From CALBZH01 sp964538515 (lineage in GTDB: Bacteria; Desulfobacterota; Syntrophobacteria; Syntrophobacterales; Syntrophobacteraceae): 27,862 nt of DNA. Both the position numbers and the translations under genes were made by a program. The notes beneath the pieces are model-generated. The model saw only the letters and a program-made list of their open reading frames with translations, did not search any database and had not been told where the DNA came from. This document shows positions 7,918 through 14,138 of this stretch, piece after piece (within the stretch, counting starts at the first letter, position 1; each line of letters opens with the position of its first letter). The stretch is taken from assembly GCA_964538515.1 (NCBI GenBank), contig CAZIEW010000073.1, forward strand, positions 1-27,862, written 5' to 3'.

Positions 7918-10029
7918 ATGATGCCTGGAAGCCTCCTCACCCCCCTCATCTGGACGGTTGCCACGCTTTCCATGGTCCTGGCCTCGCATGGAATTCATGG
8001 AATGGCCTGCGCTGGAGAGCGACGGGTGTTCCATCACCTCCGTGTGACGATTGACCCAGCGAATGGACGTCTCCAGGGGCTCGACACTCTGGTGCTGCCT
8101 GATTACGACGAGCCGCCGTTAAGGGCCCTCCTCGCTCCTTCGGCTCGACTCCTCTCTGTCAAGGTAGGAGACGATCCGGTTCATACGCTCTTCACGGACG
8201 GCCACCTCGAAATCCGCATTCCCGGCGCAGCACCCAACCGGCAGCCCCGAGTGACAATCGCCTATGAAGCCGTGCTCCGCGATCCAGTGCCCTCCTCGCC
8301 CCTCAACACGGAAGACCCGACCTACGGAGTGACAGGGTCGATCAGCACCGAGGGCGTCTTTCTTCTGGCCGAAGCGGGCTGGTATCCGGATCTCCCGGGC
8401 TTCGACGCACGATTCCAGGTCGAAATCGAAATACCTGAAGCATTCCACGCGGTGATGGCAGGCCGCAAGGTCGCCGAGCGCGTGGTTTCCGGAAAACGCG
8501 TGGTCACCTGGCAGACGGAGCACCCCGTCCGGGGTTTGGCCCTGTCCGCAGCACCCTATGAGGCTCATTCCCTCAAGGGCAGCCGAATTCCCATCTCCAC
8601 CTACTTTCTGCCGGCATCCACGCCGTTCTCGGACTCGTACCTCAAAGCAGCAGCTGAGTACCTGGACCTTTATGAGGGCCTTTTCGGAGCCTACCCGTTT
8701 CCTAAGTTTGCGATCGTAGAAAACTTCTTTCCCACGGGTTACGGCTTCCCGTCCTATACGCTGCTCGGCAGCACGGTCATTCAACTGCCCTTCATCACTC
8801 GCACCAGTCTCGGTCATGAAGTCGCCCATTCCTGGTGGGGCAACTGCGTCTTTGTCGATGCGTCACGGGGCAACTGGTCCGAAGGGCTTGTGACCTATGT
8901 GGCGGACCATCTGTACCAGGAGCGGGAGTCGCAAGAGGCCGGACGCCGGTACCGCATGCAGATCCTCAGGAATTTCGCCACCCTGGTGCCTGAATCGGAG
9001 GACTTCCCCCTGCGGGGCTTTCTGGGAAGAGCCAGCCCGGCATCTCGCAGCATCGGCTACGGAAAGGGAGCCATGCTCTTTCACATGGTACGCTCTTTGG
9101 TCGGAGAGGAAGCATTTTGGGGCGGCCTTCGTGACGTCTATCAGGAGAAGCGTTTCCAGGAAGCTTCGTGGTCCGACTTTGCGGAGAAATTCGGCAAGCG
9201 GGCCAACCTGGACTTAACAAATTTCTTCAGCCAGTGGGTGGAGCGACCGGGGGCTCCTCGAATCAGCCTGGGAGGTGTCTCGGCACGAGAGGTAGGGGGG
9301 ACGTGGATTGTGAGCGGCACACTGCACCAATCCGTCCCCTGCTATGATTTGCAGGTCCCAATCCAGATTGAGGAGCAGACCGGGGGAACGACCCGACAAA
9401 CGGTCCACCTCAGAGACACGACCCAAGCGTTCGCCCTCGCCGCGGCGTCCGCTCCGGTGCGGCTGACGGTGGATCGGGATGTCAGCCTGTTCCGGCGCCT
9501 CGCCCCCTCTGAGATCCCCGTCGACATCAACATGCTTCGCTCGTCCCGATCCCTGGTCGTTGTTCTGGCACGCGGTGCCCCCGATGACTGGAAGAAGGCC
9601 TCGGCAATGCTGCTCACTGGATTGGGAAGACCGGAGACCCCCATCATCGAGGAGGACCGATTTCTTCCCGCTGAGCATGCCGAGGACGACCTGCTCTACT
9701 GCGGAATCCCCGAAAACCGCGAACTGCTTGCCCCGCTCCCACACGGACTTGGAGTGCTTCAGGATTCCTTCGAATGGGGAGGACGCCGTTTTACCGGACC
9801 ATCGGATTCTCTCTTTGCCGTGCTCCCACGGTCCAATGAACGCGGAAGACTCACCGCCCTCTTCCTCCCCCTCGGCCCCAGTGGGGCGTCCATCGTGGCC
9901 AGAAAAGTCCCCCACTATGGGACATACAGCCTGCTGATCTTTGAAGCTGGGACAAACGTGGTCAAACAGACCTGGCCCGTCACGGATTCCCCGTTGATTC
10001 ATGAGCTCACTTGGAGTCCACCCCCTTGA
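7918..10029 (+). CDS. Secreted M1-family (gluzincin) metallopeptidase
   Basis: This 703-residue protein has a hydrophobic N-terminus (about residues 8-32) that fits a signal peptide, so it should act in the periplasm or outside the cell. After an N-terminal beta domain comes VENFFPTGYGFPSY, in the place of the GAMEN substrate motif, and then the zinc site HEVAH (His300, Glu301, His304) with the third ligand Glu322 in GNWSEGL. The His-to-Glu spacing is one residue shorter than in classical M1 aminopeptidases, matching the RGNWxEGL subgroup. About 160 residues after ~540 form an extra C-terminal domain without a catalytic signature. Two ATGs (7918 and 7921) follow GGGGAG almost directly, so the exact start is uncertain; a later ATG at 7972 would shorten the signal peptide. 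The neighbours are lipoproteins, suggesting a cell-envelope role. Confidence 0.9.
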   Translation: MMPGSLLTPLIWTVATLSMVLASHGIHGMACAGERRVFHHLRVTIDPANGRLQGLDTLVLPDYDEPPLRALLAPSARLLSVKVGDDPVHTLFTDGHLEIRIPGAAPNRQPRVTIAYEAVLRDPVPSSPLNTEDPTYGVTGSISTEGVFLLAEAGWYPDLPGFDARFQVEIEIPEAFHAVMAGRKVAERVVSGKRVVTWQTEHPVRGLALSAAPYEAHSLKGSRIPISTYFLPASTPFSDSYLKAAAEYLDLYEGLFGAYPFPKFAIVENFFPTGYGFPSYTLLGSTVIQLPFITRTSLGHEVAHSWWGNCVFVDASRGNWSEGLVTYVADHLYQERESQEAGRRYRMQILRNFATLVPESEDFPLRGFLGRASPASRSIGYGKGAMLFHMVRSLVGEEAFWGGLRDVYQEKRFQEASWSDFAEKFGKRANLDLTNFFSQWVERPGAPRISLGGVSAREVGGTWIVSGTLHQSVPCYDLQVPIQIEEQTGGTTRQTVHLRDTTQAFALAAASAPVRLTVDRDVSLFRRLAPSEIPVDINMLRSSRSLVVVLARGAPDDWKKASAMLLTGLGRPETPIIEEDRFLPAEHAEDDLLYCGIPENRELLAPLPHGLGVLQDSFEWGGRRFTGPSDSLFAVLPRSNERGRLTALFLPLGPSGASIVARKVPHYGTYSLLIFEAGTNVVKQTWPVTDSPLIHELTWSPPP

Positions 10030-10119
10030 GTCGATCTACGAATCTAGCGCGGTGTATTCCCTCGTCAGCGTGAAAGACGTCGAGATTTATCTTAAGCATG
10101 CCAATGCCAGCTAAATGAT

Positions 10120-10128
10120 TGCTATAAT
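10120..10128 (+). promoter_or_regulatory. Extended -10 promoter for the DUF1573 selenoprotein candidate
   Basis: TGC followed directly by a perfect TATAAT (10123-10128) gives an extended -10 element. No good -35 is seen, as is common with extended -10 promoters. Transcription would start near 10135, giving an untranslated leader of about 120 nt before the ATG at 10257. Confidence 0.5.
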
Positions 10129-10143
10129 TGCGGGGATTGTGCT

Positions 10144-10203
10144 ATGGAGGGTGCCGGTAAGCCAACCGGTTTTCCGAAGGTTCCCGATGGTTACGCCAGG
10201 TGA
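10144..10203 (+). CDS. Possible 19-codon upstream leader reading frame
   Basis: An ATG at 10144, preceded by GGGGA at 8-nt spacing, opens a 19-residue frame (MEGAGKPTGFPKVPDGYAR) ending in TGA. It lies in the predicted leader of the DUF1573 gene. No homology is recognised, and it may be chance. It is listed only because it sits between a good promoter and an unusual gene. Confidence 0.2.
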   Translation: MEGAGKPTGFPKVPDGYAR

Positions 10204-10241
10204 GGGGCTTGGCGCTCGTCATTGAGCACCCAAAAAAGAAG

Positions 10242-10251
10242 GGAGGTGATC
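10242..10251 (+). promoter_or_regulatory. Perfect Shine-Dalgarno site fixing the DUF1573 start
   Basis: GGAGGTGATC is complementary to ten bases of the usual 16S rRNA 3' end and lies 5 nt before the ATG at 10257. It rules out an earlier start in the same frame at 10200 and argues that the gene is actively translated rather than decayed. Confidence 0.85.
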
Positions 10252-10256
10252 CAAGA

Positions 10257-10694
10257 ATGAGACGCCCATCTCCACTATGCCTGATCCTGCTCCTGCCGCT
10301 GGTCTTGGCCAGCTGTGCGCTTTTCGGCAAATCCAACGATACAGCCGAAACGGCCAAGCTCGAAGCAACATCCGGCGGCACACCGAAAGTGGTCCTGCCC
10401 GAAACCACCTTTGACTTCGGCGTATTCACCGAGGACAAGGAATACATCCATGATTTCGTGATAAAGAACGAGGGCACCGGGACACTCAGGATCCTCCAGG
10501 CTGCACCCGGCTGAGGTGTCATCCCTCCCCGATACGATCGGGAGATCCCTCCTGGTAAGGAGGGAAAGATCAAAGTCATGGTGAATCCCAAGAACTGCCG
10601 CAAAGGGGACAACAAGAAGTACGTGGTCATCAAGACCAACGATCCCCTGATGAAGAGCTTCATGCTGTACGTGACAGGCAAAGGTGGTTCCTGA
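10257..10694 (+). CDS. DUF1573 lipoprotein with in-frame UGA: candidate selenoprotein (Sec86)
   Basis: Read through one TGA at 10512-10514, this frame gives 145 residues and ends at TGA 10692-10694. Residues 1-20 are a lipoprotein signal peptide with lipobox LASC (Cys20), so the protein should be anchored in the inner or outer membrane facing the periplasm. The rest is one DUF1573 (immunoglobulin-like) domain: FDFGVFTEDKEYIHDFVIKN and TLRILQAAPG before the TGA, and GVIPPRYDREIPPGKEGKIKV, then YVVIKTNDP, after it. In ordinary members the segment reads roughly S/G-CGC-T-V, so the UGA replaces the first conserved cysteine and the second is Val88. Both halves stay family-like, the downstream half has no start of its own, and a hairpin follows the UGA. 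Selenocysteine insertion is inferred; a point mutation of a TGC or TGT codon is the alternative. The function of the domain is unknown; a redox or metal-binding role would fit. Confidence 0.8.
10525..10544 (+). promoter_or_regulatory. Bacterial SECIS-like hairpin immediately after the in-frame UGA
   Basis: CTCCC (10525-10529) pairs with GGGAG (10540-10544), C10530 is bulged, and GAT (10531-10533) pairs with ATC (10537-10539) around a three-base ACG loop. The stem begins 11 nt after the UGA and its apex lies about 20 nt downstream, the range used by bacterial SECIS elements such as that of fdhF. It is within the coding frame, as expected for bacteria. Bacterial SECIS sequence is poorly conserved, so the assignment rests on position and pairing. 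Confidence 0.6.
10547..10564 (+). promoter_or_regulatory. Second perfect hairpin downstream of the SECIS-like element
   Basis: CCCTCCT (10547-10553) and AGGAGGG (10558-10564) form a perfect 7-bp stem with a GGTA loop, starting 2 nt after the first hairpin. Its 3' arm could also pair with the CCCTCC at 10523-10528, which would disrupt the first hairpin, so the two could compete. It may assist pausing or modulate read-through; this is inference. Confidence 0.4.
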
Positions 10695-10706
10695 GCCCCA
10701 AGCCTC

Positions 10707-10732
10707 ATGCCCGCTCTTTAGTTGTCGGGCAT
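10707..10732 (+). terminator. Hairpin downstream of the DUF1573 gene
   Basis: ATGCCCG and CGGGCAT form a perfect 7-bp stem with a 12-nt loop, 12 nt after the stop codon. There is no T-run, so it is at best a weak intrinsic terminator or a 3'-end stabilising structure. Confidence 0.3.
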
Positions 10733-10772
10733 TCATGAGAAGGTTGCAGGCTGTAATCGAGTCTCGGCTAAT

Positions 10773-10806
10773 CCGGTGAGGCTTGAGAGCAGCCTGCTCG
10801 CCTCCG
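10773..10806 (+). other. Nested inverted repeat in the intergenic region before the second lipoprotein
   Basis: The inner stem GAGCA/TGCTC closes on a GCC loop, and an outer imperfect stem pairs CCGGTGAGGC with GCCTCCGG. The structure lies in the 244-bp gap between 10694 and 10939. It has no T-run and no tRNA features; a small structured RNA or an attenuating leader is possible but unproven. Confidence 0.25.
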
Positions 10807-10938
10807 GCTGACCGAGCAGAGCGCGCGTGGCTCCCAGCTTTTGCGGATACGGTCGGCAGCTGTCATTTAACCTTTTTTGGTAAGGATCGTTTTATTCGTC
10901 GATTGAGGCTCCCCATCATTCGCTGCAGGATTTGATTC

Positions 10939-11532
10939 ATGGCTCGCTCTGCCCTTTCGGTTTGTGTCGTCCTTCTTTGTCTGTGCAGCTGTGCAACGAT
11001 TCCCCGATCCGAGAATCCGGAGGCGGATGCCGCCCTAGCACAGGCCAACCTTTCGCTCGATCAAGTCAACCAGAGGATCCAGCAGTTCTATGCGGACTTC
11101 GATGTTCTCTGGAAAGATCTCTCCGTGTTCTACAGCCACCCCGGATGGCCGGAAGCCAGGCAGATCGTCGAAAGCTACCCCTACCCCGAAGAAGACTCGG
11201 GGGATACTGCCGAGGATACCGCCCGGGCAAATGCCAAGGCGGAATGGACTCTGAAATGGAAAGAGCCGTGGGAGGAAATATTCGCAAGGTACTTGGAGCT
11301 GGTCAAACGATGCACCGCCCTCGAGGTACGGCGCATCGCGTTGGTCTCGGACATTTTGGGCGTCCAGGGCAAGTTTCTGGGGGTCTCCGTGCTGGAATAT
11401 TCCAAGGGCCGCTACGATCAGGGCAGGGCAAGTGACGGGATCGTGGAGGTTTTGGCCAGGTCTTCGGAAGAGCTCAACTCATACGCAATCAACTCCCTGG
11501 GGCTCTATGACACCGAGCCGTTCGAAGAGTGA
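10939..11532 (+). CDS. Hypothetical lipoprotein
   Basis: This 197-residue protein has a typical lipoprotein signal: a hydrophobic stretch ending in LCSC, with the lipid-modified cysteine at residue ~18. The mature part is mostly helical, with a heptad-like region after EADAALAQANLSLDQVNQRIQQFY, an acidic stretch (YPEEDSGDTAEDTA) and a second helical region. No known domain is recognised. AGGA lies about 9 nt before the ATG. It follows the DUF1573 lipoprotein by 244 bp and converges on the Fe-S gene at 11566 with only 33 bp between them. A periplasmic structural or accessory role is likely but unspecified. Confidence 0.78.
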   Translation: MARSALSVCVVLLCLCSCATIPRSENPEADAALAQANLSLDQVNQRIQQFYADFDVLWKDLSVFYSHPGWPEARQIVESYPYPEEDSGDTAEDTARANAKAEWTLKWKEPWEEIFARYLELVKRCTALEVRRIALVSDILGVQGKFLGVSVLEYSKGRYDQGRASDGIVEVLARSSEELNSYAINSLGLYDTEPFEE

Positions 11533-11565
11533 CCGGCGGGCGGCTCACGCCCTCCGGACCTTCAG

Positions 11566-12660
11566 CTACGCTTGTTGACACGCCACTTGCTTCAGCCTTT
11601 CCAGTCGCTCGGAAGCAACAAGCCGCATGGTCTCAGAGAGGCTTCCAGGAGGAACCTTCCTTTCCCCTTCCGGTCTCGCTTTGAGCTGGATGGCAAGCTC
11701 CGGGCAGGCGGGCACACACAGGCCGCAGCCAATGCAGCGATTCTGCCCAACCACTGCCGCCCCTTCCTGAATCCGGAGGGCTCCCATCGGGCAGCGATCA
11801 AGGCATGTTTCACAGCCCACGCAGCGATCCCCATCCACTGCCGCATGATAGTTGGAAGCCACGTAGCGAGCCGGATTCGGGAGCGCCTTCAGGTTCTTGA
11901 GGATCTGGCAACAGCACGAGCAGCACGTACAAAGGTTCACCACCTTCTGAGCATTGGACGGCTGAAGGACAAGACCTTTCATCTCTGCCATATCGAGGAT
12001 TTCCAAGGCTTCCGATTGATCGATCACCCGCCCAAGCCCGTTGTCGACATAGTACTGCGCAGCCACGCCGAAGACCAGGCACGATTCCACGGGCCCATCG
12101 CACCCTTCGCCCATGATGGCATGCTCCTTTCTGCAGATGCAAGGCGCCACGACGATCAGTTCCTGCCCGCTGATCATCTCTCGGCCACGTTCGTAAGGCA
12201 TGACCGCCTGCTCGGATGGCAGTGCCTTCGATATGGGGATTGTCCTGAGCTGAGGGGTTGAGCCGCGCTGGTCCGGGTGAAAGAAATAGGGAAGGTATTC
12301 GTTCACATCGCGGATGAGATCCGGATCCAGATCGTTCACGTGATACTCCCAAATCCCGATCACGAACTGGGCGGCCATGTAGCGGTTCTCTTCCCCTTTG
12401 CGGATGCGAAAAATAAGGCCTCTCCTGGCCATGGACTCGAGCTTCGCGCCGAGATCCATCGGATTCATGCCGCATCGAGCAGCGATCCCGTCGGGTCGTT
12501 CGGGACGGAGGGTCAGCAACTGGGCCAGCTCGGCCTCTTCCGGCGTAAACAGCCGGCGCAGGATTCGAAGCTCGACACCGCCGGGCGTGCGCGGAAAACC
12601 AGCGGGCATCTTGTTCAAGTGCTCGGCCAATGATTCGTATACTCGATCCGTACCGGTCAT
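11566..12660 (-). CDS. 4Fe-4S binding protein with N-terminal helix-turn-helix-like region and CxCR/CCxCCC motifs
   Basis: This is a 364-residue soluble protein. The N-terminal ~95 residues (FTPEEAELAQLL, then GIAARCGMNPMDLGAKLESMARRGLIF) look like a winged helix. The middle carries APCICRK, GEGCDGPVESC and the dense cysteine cluster LCTCCSCCCQ. Residues ~285-345 hold two ferredoxin motifs, CVGCETCLDRC and CIGCGLCVPAC. It should bind at least two [4Fe-4S] clusters and perhaps a third metal centre. This architecture is frequent in anaerobic Desulfobacterota as a stand-alone electron-transfer or sensing protein; the partner is unknown. I chose the ATG at 12660, which has GGGAG upstream at 8 nt, over one 33 bp further out. 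It is a paralogue of the protein at 62-916. Confidence 0.9.
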   Translation of the reverse strand: MTGTDRVYESLAEHLNKMPAGFPRTPGGVELRILRRLFTPEEAELAQLLTLRPERPDGIAARCGMNPMDLGAKLESMARRGLIFRIRKGEENRYMAAQFVIGIWEYHVNDLDPDLIRDVNEYLPYFFHPDQRGSTPQLRTIPISKALPSEQAVMPYERGREMISGQELIVVAPCICRKEHAIMGEGCDGPVESCLVFGVAAQYYVDNGLGRVIDQSEALEILDMAEMKGLVLQPSNAQKVVNLCTCCSCCCQILKNLKALPNPARYVASNYHAAVDGDRCVGCETCLDRCPMGALRIQEGAAVVGQNRCIGCGLCVPACPELAIQLKARPEGERKVPPGSLSETMRLVASERLERLKQVACQQA

Positions 12661-12811
12661 ACACGTCTCCCGTTCACAAATGGCTCCACCCAAGAGAGCG
12701 CGGCAGAGCGATTGAAAACCCGCCTGAAACCCTTAATGTATCAGCATAGGAAAAAGGAGCCGACACCAACATCCCGCGTGGCGGGATTTCCGAAGGACAG
12801 GAGTTATACCG

Positions 12812-13024
12812 ATGAGCGACCGGAATGAGCTTCAGAGATACTTGTATGAGGTTATCGGTGAAGAAGGATGCGGCATATCGTGTCAGGAGGCGGATCTTTA
12901 CAAGGACGCCGAAGGATGGAAGCTGCAGATGGAATGCTTTATGGAGCCTTGGAAGCTTGGCCATTCGCTGGAGGAAGCCAAAGCGTCCATACGGGAATAT
13001 GCAGCGATGGGCTTCGGTCCATGA
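12812..13024 (+). CDS. Small hypothetical protein (70 residues)
   Basis: The frame has a good ribosome site (AGGAG, 8 nt before the ATG) and ends ahead of a strong terminator. The protein is acidic, soluble and predicted to alternate helix and strand. It contains EEGCGISCQEADLYKDAEGWKLQMECFMEPW and a C-terminal helix with EEAKASIREYAAMGFGP. Three cysteines (in GCGISC and MEC) could bind metal or form a disulfide. I do not recognise the family. It stands alone, divergent from the Fe-S gene at 12660. Confidence 0.72.
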   Translation: MSDRNELQRYLYEVIGEEGCGISCQEADLYKDAEGWKLQMECFMEPWKLGHSLEEAKASIREYAAMGFGP

Positions 13025-13129
13025 TGCGGAGCTGCCTGCCAAGACCCGTTTCACGCCGCCCGCCCCCGTGAGCCGCGTGGGGTGGCTAGACAAGGCGCCA
13101 ACGAATGCATCACGGAACCACAAAAAGGA

Positions 13130-13164
13130 AAAAGCCAATCGGTGGGGCAGACCGGTTGGCTTTT
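13130..13164. terminator. Bidirectional intrinsic terminator
   Basis: A 14-bp stem (13130-13143 with 13151-13164, one G-T wobble) closes on a 7-nt GGGGCAG loop. The stem begins with an A-run and ends with TTTT, so it can terminate in both directions. It serves the 70-residue gene on the plus strand (ends 13024) and the PilZ gene on the minus strand (ends 13380). Confidence 0.88.
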
Positions 13165-13318
13165 GAGGAGGAAAGAGGTTGTTTCTAGGGTTCAGGCTCT
13201 CGTTAAAGCAACTAGCATGCCACACCAGCATAAATCTACAACCTTTTGAATTCACTCGATAACCGCCAAACAGCCTTCTCCCATCCGTCCGTCTTTGGCG
13301 CCGTAATCCAGCCAAGAA

Positions 13319-13362
13319 CCCACAATTACGCCACAAACCAGCCACAATACCGCCAACCATCC
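13319..13362. repeat. Four 11-bp units phased as CCACAA/GCCAAC repeats
   Basis: Four consecutive 11-bp units begin at 13319, 13330, 13341 and 13352. The first three share CCACAA at exactly 11-bp spacing and the fourth reads GCCAACC. The flanking AT/C-rich stretch 13215-13370 holds no gene. Eleven-base phasing puts each unit on the same helix face, as in a protein-binding array, although such a short run could also be chance. Confidence 0.4.
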
Positions 13363-13379
13363 TCCAAGTCAGGGTGATC

Positions 13380-13853
13380 TCATGGCAGGAGGTAAAAGCT
13401 AAGAGCCTTCTGCGATCCGGGATCGATGCTCACAAACTGGCACCCGACTTTTTCGTTCAGGATATGCCGAACGAGCACTCGGCCGCGAATGGTCGTCCGT
13501 TCGGGATCGTCGAGCTGAAACTGAATATCCAGGAGTTCGCCTTCTTCCACCGTGTCCTGCCCCACCACACGGAACGCCAAGCCTCCCCGGGACACGTCTT
13601 CAACCAGGATGTCGCCGTATCCGATGTCGCGCGAATCCGGTTTTCTAAAACTACCAGGCAAACTGATGGCTTTACGATGCAAATTCCGCCGCTCGAATTC
13701 GACCATAAAGGATTGTCCGCATGTGCACCGAGCCCGGACCGGCCTCCCCAAGACCCTGACCTTTGTCACGCTCACGGGTCGATAGATGCCGCAGTGCGGA
13801 CAAACCAGACTCACCCGGCTCCTGTTGGTCACATAGATCTTGTGTCTTTTCAT
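13380..13853 (-). CDS. PilZ-domain protein with N-terminal zinc-ribbon-like motif
   Basis: This 157-residue soluble protein begins with a CPHCG...CTCG pair (residues ~17-45), which fits a small zinc ribbon. A PilZ domain follows, with the arginine motif ERRNLHR and the D-x-S-x-x-G motif VEDVSRGG. These are the two cyclic di-GMP contact motifs of the family, though the first is closer to RxxxR than the strict RxxxR/QRxxxR forms. A role as a c-di-GMP effector is therefore likely; the target is unknown. The start at 13853 is chosen because AGGA lies 8 nt upstream; the earlier ATGs at 13874 and 13868 have no clear ribosome site. Confidence 0.85.
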   Translation of the reverse strand: MKRHKIYVTNRSRVSLVCPHCGIYRPVSVTKVRVLGRPVRARCTCGQSFMVEFERRNLHRKAISLPGSFRKPDSRDIGYGDILVEDVSRGGLAFRVVGQDTVEEGELLDIQFQLDDPERTTIRGRVLVRHILNEKVGCQFVSIDPGSQKALSFYLLP

Positions 13854-14138
13854 TCGGATGTTCCTCATGGCCACGCAGATGAATCCAACCCGCCTTAGGA
13901 TGACTCCTCGCGAACCCCCAAAACGGCCCGTCTCCTTGCGGACCCTTGGCTCCCCGCCATGGCGGGATTCCGGAGGCGCTCCGCCCGGCGAATCCCAGCG
14001 CAGACAGAGGCCTCACTCAGGCCGAAGTGCTCTTCTGTTACCACGTTTCCACCGGACAGAACAGCCCCAAAACACAACGGCATCTCCGCGCTTTTCCCGG
14101 CCTTCGCGAGGTCCTCGTGCCATCCGAATGCCAAAGCT

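Noticed and set aside
10512..10514. TGA taken as a true stop, giving an 85-residue lipoprotein
   Set aside because: It would end the domain at its most conserved residue and leave an in-frame, family-like second half without a start; read-through explains the sequence better, though a nonsense mutation is not excluded.
10740..10880. Possible selenocysteine tRNA next to the selenoprotein candidate
   Set aside because: No acceptor stem, TCA anticodon loop or T-loop sequence could be assembled.
12674..13360. 228-residue minus-strand frame
   Set aside because: It covers the well-supported 70-residue gene and terminator on the other strand and has no domain features.
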